Shown here: one piece after another, positions 1-10,132 of the stretch
Numbering within the stretch: the first letter of the stretch is position 1
Layout: the number at the start of each line of letters is the position of its first letter
NCBI GenBank assembly: GCA_036927565.1
Contig: JAYESD010000002.1
Span: forward strand, 76,321,735-76,385,734
Direction: 5' to 3'
DNA: 64,000 nucleotides
Source of the DNA: Tuctoria greenei
Taxonomy: Eukaryota; Streptophyta; Magnoliopsida; Poales; Poaceae
Position numbers and translations under genes: made by a program
Notes under the pieces: generated by a model
Seen by the model: only the letters and a program-made list of their open reading frames with translations
The model's database searches: none
Told to the model about the DNA's origin: nothing

Positions 1-2368
1 GGAGGAATAGGCCTGCAAAAACAAGTTATGCCTTGGTTTTAGGTACCCATGCTTGCTTGGGTCCTTTGAGGTTAGTTACAAGTGATTTGGGCACCCACAC
101 ATGGGACTTGGTGTTCCCATGGCGTGACCCAACATATTTGGCATACACTTTACGAAAGTTGCTTTTCAAAAGAACATAAGATGCATCAAAGGTTCTAAAC
201 AAAATTTGTTGCTAATATGAATTAGCATCTTTGGAATTTTCAACATTATTAGCCTTTCTAGCTTGAGGGGAGTTTCTCTTGATAAAGGCAATGAGCTCCT
301 TGTTATTCTTATGGCTTCTAGCATTTTGCTTTTCACCATAAGAATACCCAATGTCATATTTGACATTAGGAGGTCTTGCGGTCAAGTATGCACCGCGTGC
401 ATACTTGATCTTCTCCTTGTCAAATATGCCACTACAGAAAGGATGCTTGTCCTTTCCCAAGTTCGACTTATCCTTCAAATTAGTTTCAATTTTAGCACAT
501 GTACAAGTAGTAGCAGTTTTAGATTTTAGGTGTTGAGAAGGTGAGCTTGAAGAGGATGAAGGGTCACTTCGCTTGAGTGACTCAACTTATACCTCAAGGA
601 TCTTGTTAACTTTGGTCAAGTTAGCAAGTTCATCCTTGATAATTACATTTGAGTCACTCAACTTCAAGCAAGCTTCCTTGCTTGAAGCTAATTCAAGCTC
701 TAGTGACTTGCTTCGCTCCTTTTCAAGTTCAAGGAGCCTTTTGACCTTAAGATACTCCTCCTTTTGAAGTATGATCATATCTTCTTGGCGATCAACAAGC
801 TCCTCCTTATCAATAAGTTTATCCATTAAGAATTTCATTTTTGCGGCAATTTTCTTATCTAGGCCAACAAGCATATCTTCATTATCACTATTGGCATCAC
901 TATCCTAGAGTAAGAATGCGAGGAGGAAGATTTAGATGTTACCTTTCTTTTACCTTCCTTCGCCATGAGACATGTGTCGTTGTTCTTCCTTGCGCCGATA
1001 GTTGGTAAGAGGGTGGATTTCTTCGTTGTCTTCTTGATGGCCATGCTAGCCATTTCCTCTTCCTCTTCAGATGAGGACTCATCATTTGAGTCCCACTCCT
1101 TTCCTAGGTGGGCCTGTCTAGCTTGCTTTTTCTTCTTGAAGAACTTCTTAGGTTGAGGCTTTGTTTCCTTGGTCTTCTTCTTGTTTTCTTCATATGGGCA
1201 ATCAACTATAAAGTGGTCATATTCACCATAGTTATAGCATGCCCGCCTCAATTTCGGTCGTGACTTGTCTTTGTGTTTTCCTTCATTTGATCTACCACCT
1301 TGTCTTCTTTTCATCATCTTCTTGAATTTCTTCATAAAGAGGATCATGTCTTCTTCATCTATGTCACTACTCTCATCATCGCTGTCATCTTCTTCTTGGG
1401 CTTATCGAGCTTCTTTAGACATGGGCTTGCAAGTGGATTTAGGTGATCCCTTCTTCTTTGCCGAGGTGAGGTCGGCAATATCTTTGACATGTTTTGCTTG
1501 CTTCTCCATCATCTAGAAATTGATGCTCTTTCCAAGCAATTCGTTCGGAGTCATTTTCTTGTACCCGGGGCTTTCTCTAATCATTGAGCACAAGGTGACA
1601 TTGCGAGGCATAAAGGCTCTAAGAATGAGCTTCACCACCTCGTTATAATTCCACTTTTTGCTTCCATATGCTCTAACCTTGTTGATGAGAGTTTTCAACC
1701 GGTTCTACATGTCCTGCGGTGGCTCATCTTCTTCTATGGCGAACCTTCCCAATTCGCCTTCGATCATCTCAATCTTAGCTTCTCGCACATGATGATCGCC
1801 TTCATGTGCTGTTTGTAGCGTATCCCATAATTCCTTAGAAATTTCGAGTCCATCCACCTTGGTGAACTCATCTCGACTCAAAGATGATGTGATCAGTGCT
1901 GCAGCTTGAGCATTCCGATGAATCGCGTGCTCTTGGCTTGGTGTTATCTCTTCATCGTCGCCTGAGATATCTATACCTATACACACTATGTGCCACAAAC
2001 TAGGGTTAAGTGAGATTAAGTGCATTTTCATGTTTTGCCTCCACATAGAGTAATTGTTGCCATCAAAGAATGGGGCTTTTCCTAAAGGAATTGATAAATA
2101 GTGGTTATTATTAGAATTCAAACGATCATAATTGAAAGGATATCAGGAGTAGTCGGTGTGACTACTCCCCTTCTTCTTCTTTTCATCTCTTCAGTTTGCC
2201 TTTGGAGAGGGCTTTCTTCCTTAGGAGCGCCTTGAGTTCAAGCGTCTCCTCATCATCGTCCTCGAAGTATTGGAAGGCGTCGAGGAGCTTCTCCAACTTC
2301 TGAGCTTTTTCGTCTTCAACCTTTGGATCTTGGTTGAAGTTCTTGTGCACATCCTTCATGTCCGACAT
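1..2368 (-). pseudogene. Sirevirus 0 gag and start of protease region (partial, degenerate)
   Basis: This is Ty1/copia gag read leftwards from an ATG at 2368 (MSDMKD), with the window edge cutting the protease region. The N-terminal acidic leader (2183-2368) is followed by a UBN2-type gag domain (about 2120-1500, MWRQNMKMHL), a lysine-rich stretch, a zinc knuckle near 1240, and a coiled-coil-like Glu/Lys/Leu segment (870-590). It forms capsid/nucleocapsid of the retroelement particle in the cytoplasm. Lesions I see: a frameshift near 2185, TGA near 2144, TAG at 1705, TAG at 1513, TAA at 1402, a frameshift near 905, TAA at 587 and TAG at 212. The knuckle reads CYNYGEYDH, so its second Cys is lost; the sister copy in Sirevirus I keeps CYNCGEYNH. 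The element is dead. Family assignment is firm from the close match to the gag at 13777-15777. Confidence 0.88.
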
Positions 2369-2404
2369 TTTCTCTTCGAGCAATTAGTCTCCTTTTGAAG
2401 AGTC

Positions 2405-2418
2405 CTGCTCTGATACCA
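2405..2418 (-). other. Primer binding site of Sirevirus 0 (initiator tRNA-Met type)
   Basis: On the minus strand this reads TGGTATCAGAGCAGG, matching the complement of the 3' end of plant initiator tRNA-Met. It sits 2 bases inside the LTR edge at 2421. This fixes the element's orientation (minus) and marks the LTR at 2421-4005 as the 5' LTR. Confidence 0.88.
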
Positions 2419-2420
2419 AT

Positions 2421-4005
2421 TGAATGTGGCCTAGAGGGATGGGTTGAACAAGCCTTTTTGAATTTTTGACTCAACAACTTGATCAAATACCAATAAATCG
2501 GACTAGTCCGGTAGTGTGCGGACTAGTCCGGTGCTTGCGGACTAGATCGATCAAGTTTGATCGATGATCTCGATCCAAGTACTCTACGCAACGGAAATTA
2601 AGATGTAACTAGAGTAAGTTGCTTCAATTAAACTGAAGATAGCACAAGGTAACCTTTGTTTCAAGTTTTGATATAATTTGACTAAGATCAATTAAACCCT
2701 AGATGTTAACAATAAGCAAAAGTGAAGACACAAGATTTTTATCCCGTGGTTTGGTTCCCACAAAGGCAACCTACATCCACGTGAGGAGCTGACAAAAGGA
2801 CCGGGTCTTCACCAACCCTACCCTCGTTGAATCGCCACGGAGGCCGATTCTCTTCCACTAATCACAAAGGGGTAAGAATAACCGTGTTCAAGGGGCCTTC
2901 TCACAAGTTGAGGGCTCCCCAAGATTTACAACTGAAGACATCACCGACACACTCGAATTATATGCAATAAAAAACAAGAGTGTGCGATAGGATCAAACCC
3001 GAGATCTCAAAACATGAAGAATCGTGTCTCTCCTTTGATCTAAAGTTAATCCTCAAGGATTTGATCTTTCTTGCGTTGGATTGTGTGGAGAGACGTGTTT
3101 TCTAGGCTCTTGGAGGGTGTGACGGCGCAGGGGGTCGAGAGAGTTCATAGTTGGGCCGTGCACCTCTATTTATACTAGGGTTTCCAAGGGTTACCATTAG
3201 GGTTTTCAAAGTCTAGAGTAGTCCGTGGTGGACTCCAGACTAGTCTGGTGTGCGGTGTGTGGGAAACCCTAAGTGTCCTAAATTATTAGACTTGTCCGGC
3301 CAGGGGCGAACTAGTCCGATTTTGTCTCTAGAAATGTTCAGACTAGTCCGGCCATTATCGGACTAGTCCGGCTGTGGTGAAACCCTTAGTGAATTGGGGA
3401 CAAGTCCGCACTTGGAGGACTTGTCCGATTTTAGTGAGAAGGTGTTTGGACCAATCCGTGCAGATATTGGACTTGTCCGATTTAGGTTAGAAAGATATCG
3501 GACTAGTCCGTTGTGATATCAGACTTGTCCGGCTTCATGCAAACTGTGAAGTGATGAGGACTAGTCCGCACTGGGGAGGACTAGTCCGATCTTAGTCAGA
3601 AAGATATCGGACTAGTCCGTGGTGATATCGGACTAGTCCAGTCTGTGTAAACCTGGACTGTGCAGACAAGTCCGCAATGGGAGGACTTGTGTGATTCTGA
3701 AAAAGAGAGAAATTGGACTAGTCCGTGGTGATATCGGACTAGTCCGGACCTGTATGAAGTTGTGCAGTGATAGGATTAAAATTTGCTTAAGCTCTTGGGG
3801 TGTGTTCCTCCAACACACTCCATACACAAAGATTATTCTATTCATCTCTTGAGCTCTTTCCAACTTGATTTCTCACTCTCCTTTCTTTTTGCGCTTTCTC
3901 CATGTTTTCATTAAAACCTGCGCTCATCTCAACAATTTGGTTAGGATCTCATTTGTTTGTCATAAATCAACCAAAACCCACAAGGGATGCCTAGATGCAC
4001 TTTCA
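2421..4005 (-). repeat. 5' LTR of Sirevirus 0
   Basis: The 1585-bp LTR begins TGAATGTGGCCTAGAGGG and ends ATGCACTTTCA on the plus strand, the same termini as the LTRs at 5541 and 15831. A TATA-like box (TATAAATA on the minus strand) lies at 3167-3174. The U3-like part at 3220-3760 is packed with the 12-bp palindrome CGGACTAGTCCG and its variant with central TT. It is clearly diverged from the Sirevirus I LTRs, so it is a separate, related copy. The flanking bases ctctt (4006-4010) are the candidate TSD; the partner copy lies outside the window. Confidence 0.9.
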
Positions 4006-5529
4006 CTCTTCTTTGGGCAAATCAAATGTCTCCTGCAATTCATCTTTTCTTGGGTGAATTGTTCTTCTTCTTCATTTTCAGGAAGTTCTAAGAATTGAAG
4101 TGCCATGGCTTCCTTGATTGGCTCACTCTCGGGGGGAGGTTCTGCTAATGTGTTCTTGGATCGTAGAATGGGAATGGAAAACTTTCTCCCTCCGAATTTA
4201 ACATCTATGCCGCCTTTTGAGGGTGCATCCACGAGTAATTTCTCAATGGGTAACCCTATCATTACATCGAAGTCTTGGACTTCGAAGACATTAAAAAATC
4301 AAGGCATAACTAGATGTTCTCATGTCTTATAGACACGTTTTGTAAAATCCCATATCCTTCCTTGATGTTTCCATAGGTGTCTCTAAAGGATTTTCTTGTT
4401 GGAGCCCAGGGTAGATCACCCAAAATGGCTAAAGCACAATTCTCAGAAATGATATTGGCTCCAACAGTGGGATTATAAAGTATGTTCATGATTACCCCTC
4501 GAATAAGACATCGAATTGTTGCTGGGGGTGAGCTTACCTGAATAATTTCAGGTGAAAGCTCAACCTCCGCCGTCCATTCCCTACTCATGATTGAGGTCAA
4601 CTCCTTGATCGTTTTCTGAAGGAATTTTCCTTTGGGCAGAACAAGGAGTGAGGGATGTAATGATGGTTTCCTTCCATAACAATATCTCGAGGCATTCCCA
4701 AAATCTTCAAAAAGATCTTCCTTGGAGCATAATGGAAACTGCGAAGGTCGAATTTCTTCTTCCTTCGGTGTCTTTGGGTCGGGTGAGGATTTCATAGTCT
4801 CAACTTGAGATGAACATGGAATGGGTTCTGGGGTGACTACGGGGGATCCTCATGTCTCGACACGGCTTCCTCTTGAGGAGGTTCATTAAGACCGGCGTTG
4901 AAGGATGTATTTTCTAAAATGCATTCAAGAATTTCCCTTCCTTCATTCGATGTCTTATGGAGGAAAGAGCCTCCAGCCGTTATGTCAAGGTATAGGGAAG
5001 AATCCTTGTCAATCCCTAAACAAAAATGTTGTAATAACACATGTTCAGGAATTGACAAGTTCGGGCCTGATTTTGTTAGCAATGAGAGTCTAGCCCAGGC
5101 TGCACCTATAGATTCCTTATCAATTTGCTGAAAGTTGAGAATTTCCCTTCGTAGAGAGGCAACTTGAGAGAGTGGAAAGAATGCAAGACAAAAATTGTCT
5201 CGAAGTTCTTTCCATTTTCCATTTGCACTCCCAACGGTATGAGTGTACCACTGCTTCGCTCTTCCCTTGAGGGAAATGGGAAACAATTTCCGCTTAAGGG
5301 TTTCTTGTGTCATGCCCTTGATTAGAAGGCATGAACACAATTGCTCAAACTCCCGCAGGTGATGGTAGAGATTCTCACAATCCGTCCTTGAGAAGGATTG
5401 CTCCCGAACCATGGCTATAAAGCCAGGGTGGAGTTCATAGCTAGTTGAGCAAATGAGATCTTCCAATGGCGGAGGCTCACAAAACTCACCCTTAGGAGTA
5501 GATAGAGAAAGAATAGTGGGTTGCTCCAT
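4006..5529 (-). pseudogene. Gypsy A gag and degenerate protease-like region
   Basis: A Ty3/gypsy gag starts at an ATG at 5529 (MEQPTIL) and runs 230 codons to a stop at 4837. It has the retrotransposon gag core (about residues 60-150: LFPISLKGRAKQWY, then WKELRDNF). Downstream in the same direction (4795-4006) is an Athila-like protease region. Where an active retropepsin has an Asp-containing loop this has YNPTVGAN, so the catalytic Asp is missing. Stops at 4837 and 4310 and a frame change before the last segment (4262-4006) break it. Sirevirus 0 cuts its 3' side at 4005/4006 and Sirevirus I cuts the 5' UTR at 5540/5541. The 5' UTR, PBS and LTR continue at 17393-18722. A non-autonomous gag-pro element is likely, but pol may simply lie outside the window. 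Confidence 0.8.
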
Positions 5530-5540
5530 AGTTTAGATAG

Positions 5541-7101
5541 TGAATGTGGCCTAGAGGGGGGGTGAATAGGCCTTTTTGAAAATTATCGGATCCTGCAACA
5601 CTTAACAACCAGTTCAAAACCAGAGAAATTAGACTAGTCCGGTAAAGTGCGGACTAGTCCGGTGTATACGGACTAGACTGATTAGGTTTGATCGATTAAC
5701 TTTATTTTTCAATATATACAGCGGAAATATATGATCAAACAAAGTGTTACAAGGTTATGAATTAGGTTATATTACAATTCAATCTTATACTTGATATTTC
5801 AATGTAAAGTAATCAAGATCAATTGTAACCCTAGATTGATATACTGTAAAGTACAATGAACACAAAAGAGGAACACAAGAGATTTATCCCGTGGTTCGGT
5901 TCCCACAGAGGCAACCTACATCCACGTTGAGGAGTCCACAAAAGGACCGGGTCTTCTCCAACCCTACCCTCATCGGATCGCCACGAAGGCCAATCCTCTT
6001 CCACTTATCTCAAAGGGGTGAATAACCGAATTCAAGGGGCCTTCTCACACGTTGAGAGCTCCCTTGGATTACAACATGAAATACCACCAAAAACACACTC
6101 AAAAGATTACAATTAAATTGCAAGAGTGTGTTAGAGAATCAAACCAAGAGCTCAATGTGGTGTTGAATGTGTCTCTCCAATGAACTAGAGTGAATCCCCA
6201 AGGGATTGATCTTTGTTGCACTTAATTTCGTGAAGAGATGTGGTTTTTGAGGCTCTTGGGAGGTGTGACGGCGCTATGGTTTGAGAGAGTGTAAAATATG
6301 GCCGTGTAACTCTATTTATATGGGTTTCTAAAAGTGACTGTTAGGGTTCAGAAAGATCGGACTAGTCCGTGATGGTCACCGGACTAGTCCGGTGTGCTGT
6401 GTGTAGCAAACCCTAAGTGTCCCGAAATATCGGACTAGTCTGGCTAGGAACGGACTTGTCCGATTTTGCTACTGGAAATCTTCGGACTAGTCCGATAGTC
6501 ATCGGACTTGTCCGGACATGTGAAACCCTAAGTGTATAGGATGACAAGTCCGCACTTGGAGGACTTGTCCGATTTAGTTCGGAGAGTATTTCGGAATAGT
6601 CCGTGCAAATATCGGACTTGTCCGATATGGATCAGAGAGAATATCGGACTAGTCCGGTTGTGATCGAACTTGTCCGATTTTGTGTGACTTGTGAAGTGTT
6701 TTGAGGACTAGTCCGCACTGGGGAGGACTAGTCCGATTCTAGTTAGAGAGGATATCGGACTAGTCCGATGGAGATCGGACTTGTCCGATTTCGTGCAGAA
6801 AGGATATCAGACTAGTCCGGTGTCAGTCGGACTAGTCCGGTCCTGTGTAACTTTGTGCAATGTGTGTGTTTAATTTTGATTGAGCTCTTGGGATGTGTTT
6901 TCTCAACACACTCCATACACAATGATATACTATTCTTCTTCCTTGAGCTCATTTCCACTTTGCTCCTCATTCTTCCATCTTTTTGGCACTTTGCTCATTT
7001 TCCTATTAAAAGCCTGCACTCATCTCAACAAAGAGGTTAGGATCCCAATTGCTTGTCATAAATCATCCAAAACCCACAACGGAGTCCTAGATGCACTTTC
7101 A
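5541..7101 (-). repeat. 3' LTR of Sirevirus I
   Basis: The 1561-bp LTR has TG...CA ends (TGAATGTGGC / GCACTTTCA). A TATA-like box is at 6313-6320 (minus strand TATAAATA). About twenty copies of GGACTAGTCCG or GGACTTGTCCG crowd 6357-6840, with a few more at 5633-5680. It pairs with the LTR at 15831-17392; the differences are mostly single transitions, as expected for methylated LTRs. Confidence 0.95.
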
Positions 7102-7135
7102 ATCTCCCCCTTTTTGGTGATTGATGACAACCAAT
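7102..7135 (-). other. Polypurine tract and conserved Sirevirus block
   Basis: The minus strand reads a purine-rich AAAAAGGGGGAGATT directly against the 3' LTR, preceded by TGGTTGTCATCAATCACC. This is the plus-strand primer site for reverse transcription. The same block recurs beside the LTR of Sirevirus II at 53656. A second, PPT-like copy (ctccccctaaatctccc, then ctttggcatcaag) lies at about 7493-7530. Confidence 0.85.
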
Positions 7136-7560
7136 TGAGATTTCACCAAATATGATAAAAATTGAGATTTTCATAAAGTATGCACATATGAGTTCAAAAT
7201 ACATCAAGTAGTGAAAGCATAGTCCATATGTGCATTCTTTATGGTGGGATGCATAACTAAGTGCACTGAAACATTGAGAATGACATAATTGACATTAATC
7301 ACCCAATAGCAAGCATATATGTCATTGTAGAGCAAAATCACAATTTTCATGAATACTACTCAAAGGATCAAATCATTGCATCACAGAACCATAATTAACA
7401 TAATATCATTGTTAAAACTTTACAAGCCACAAAAGAGTTAAAAGAAATATAGCATAGAGCCCTCTCCTCGCAAACTACAGCTCGAACTAAGACTCCCCCT
7501 AAATCTCCCACCCTTTGGCATCAAGACACCAAAAATAGGAAGAGGAGGGTCCTAAGGTCT

Positions 7561-9147
7561 TCACTCTTTGCTACCGGTCCTCTCATCGTCGTCTTCATCA
7601 TCTTCATCTGCAGCTTGATGAGGAGGAGGAGGAGGAGGTGCAGAGGTACTCGAGCCCCCAACACCAAAGTAGGCAAGCTCGGAGGGGGTGAAGGGCCCGA
7701 GCTCGGTGAAATCAGAATCTGAGTCTTCAGAGATTATTGGAGACCCAATTGGCTCAATCTCCAGCTTCTGGCAAATTTGCTTCACATTTGTCTTGATATA
7801 CTTCATGTCCTCCTTTCTTTTCTTGTTGAGCTTATGGGCCTTCTCCTAGGACTTTTTGCAGGAGGCAAAGATTGCAGTCAAATACTTGAGGATTCCGCTG
7901 GCTGAACCCTTTTGAGGGGCTACACTAGAAGCAGGGGCAGCCCTGACATCTTCTCTTCTTCTTGCCAGTGCCTCGGGACTAGAGGCCGGCGAGGGAGCAG
8001 CCTGCACACTCGGCTTTTGAGGCATTTGATGCCTCAAAGGGAGATGCTCCACATCTTTCACAAACTCAATCCCGATGAATTTTTCAATCACAAACATTAG
8101 ATAAGGTGCATATCCACAGGAGCTGTTGGGAGTGCAGGATATGTTCACCATGTCATTCCAATTGTATTCCGCCACATCAAATGGGCGGTCCTTGCTTATG
8201 ACCCTCATTAGAGTCCGGAGGTATCCTTGCACACTCCCAGCATCTCCATCCTTGAGAGCAATTGTCTTCCTCAAAACTCTGTTCAGCACCACAAAGAATG
8301 GCTTCATGTTTTTGGTGGAAGTAGGGTTGCACTTTGAGTTTGGCTCATATAGGAACTTCATCCTATCCTTGTCAATGACACCAATGTTGTGTATGACCAA
8401 GCAATTAGATCTTGTAGTGTCAAGGTGAAGCATGTTAGAAAAATCTTCTTGAGTAATACTATACTTGGATCCATGGGTCATCCAAGTGACACTCTTCTCA
8501 TCTTCACTAGAGAAGTGACATGTTGCATAGAACTGTGCAATCACTTCATCATTCCAGTTATTTCTGAAAGCAAAAAGATCTCTCAGTCCATGCTTCTCAA
8601 TGGCTCTCACTACATCAGTGAATGGTGAGCAGCCCTTCATCTCAAAATGTGCCCAGTCAATCCAATGACTGCGCACAACTGGTGTCTTCATTGGGAGATA
8701 CACCGATCTATAGAAATCAGCATGGAAGTTGCACCAGAATCTTCCATCAGCCGCTTGCTTTGGTCGGCCATACCAATCGATGCTTCTGAACTTGGCCGCC
8801 GAGTCACTTCCCTTCCCATTGAACTTCTCTTCATTGGGGTCCCGAACCCCTTCCCTTGGAGCATGAAGTTTCAACGGGCCAACCGGACCTGTTGCTATTC
8901 CTTTGACCTTGCCTTTTGCTAGGCGGGCACTTGCCGCGCTAGGGCCACCGCAGGTGGTAGCCCTAGAAGCAGGCACCTTGGAGGATGGCTTCTTGGCTAG
9001 CACTTTCCTCCGAGCCTATGGAGGAGACTGAGCTGGATCGGACGGTCTTTCTTGGCGCTTCTTGCCAAGACCCGTCGAGGTCCGAGGTGCCACCTCGTGG
9101 TCCATCTCGGCCTCAAAGTCAGAGACATCATTGCCCGAGCTTGACAT
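7561..9147 (-). pseudogene. Env-position ORF of Sirevirus I
   Basis: This is one 529-codon frame from an ATG at 9147 (MSSSGND) to a stop at 7561, broken by two in-frame TAG codons (about 9016 and 7846). It lies downstream of RNase H, where Sireviruses carry an env-like gene. The central part (about residues 110-330) has WYGRPKQ, WNDEVIAQFYATCHF, WMTHGSKYSIT and CGYAPYLMFVIEK motifs, resembling the 'putative plant transposon protein' family (Transposase_32-like). I see no signal peptide or convincing membrane helix. The N-terminus is basic and Ser/Ala-rich; the C-terminus is acidic with a Pro run. A homologue sits at the same place in Sirevirus II (54053-55545). The function is unknown, and 'env' is a positional label only. 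Confidence 0.8.
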
Positions 9148-10132
9148 GACCTGAGAATGAGTGGCATGAATGATAATGAATGATGCAAGGCATAGGTGTG
9201 AAAGGATAGCAAGGAATTGCATTGAGGAATTGAAGAATTAGGTTTTAAATTCAGAAACATCGGACTTGTCCGGTGCACAGGCACAGACTAGTCCGGGGGA
9301 CAGGACTTGTCCGTGCATGGACCGGACTAGTCCGGTGTTCATCCTCAAAAACCTAAGAGACCAGACAAAAGTTGATTCCTAATGCACCACAAGTGTAGCA
9401 TACACATAATACATCAAGGAGGCATGTATATAGTGAAATATGCTAGGCTATTTGATCAGCAATGAAGAAATTTGGATTTTCTAGGGTTTGAGCGAAAATT
9501 ACCGAAAAAATTTCTTGAAGCTTGGAGTTGAGGTTGTTGAAGGCCGGACAAGTCCGCTAGCTTCAATCCTCAAGTGGACAAGCTCGATTTCCGCCCAAAT
9601 GCGAGGCTTTTTGGTGGAGGAAGCAAGAAATCGCCTTGGGAGCTCGAGCACGAAGAGAGAGAGAGAGAGCACGTGAGGCAAGAGTGGAGGTGAAGAAATT
9701 AGGGTTTGGCGGCGGCTAGGGTTATGGACATGAAAAATCGGACAAGTCCGGAGATGACCGGACTAGTCTGAACTTTTCCAGGGGCTATATCGGACTAGTC
9801 CATTGTCTACCGGACTAGTCCGGCCTAACCGGCACTCTACGGACTAGTCTGCATGGGCGGACTAGTCCGGGCAACCACGAACTATTCCGTGGTCACCAGA
9901 CAAGAATTTTTAGCCCATTCATATATATTTGAAGGTTCATATTTAGAGAAAAGAGAGGCAAAACACATCAAATAATCTTGATGAATATGATTAGTAAGCA
10001 TACAACAATCAAGCAAAGTTCATAATTCACCAAGATCTAGTAATTGACATAGTTTTTCGGAGAAAATTGAGAGAGATGATTTTCACAATCCAATCAACAT
10101 ACTTTGAAGAATTCATACAGGTATGCAACATT
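9148..10132. other. Non-coding spacer between pol and env-position ORF, motif-rich
   Basis: There is no coding sequence here. Two clusters of the Sirevirus motif (CGGACTAGTCCG, CGGACAAGTCCG and variants) lie at about 9251-9335, just upstream of the env-position start, and at 9542-9896. A short GA run occurs at 9655-9671. The spacer may carry an internal promoter or splice acceptor for the env-position ORF (inference). Confidence 0.7.
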
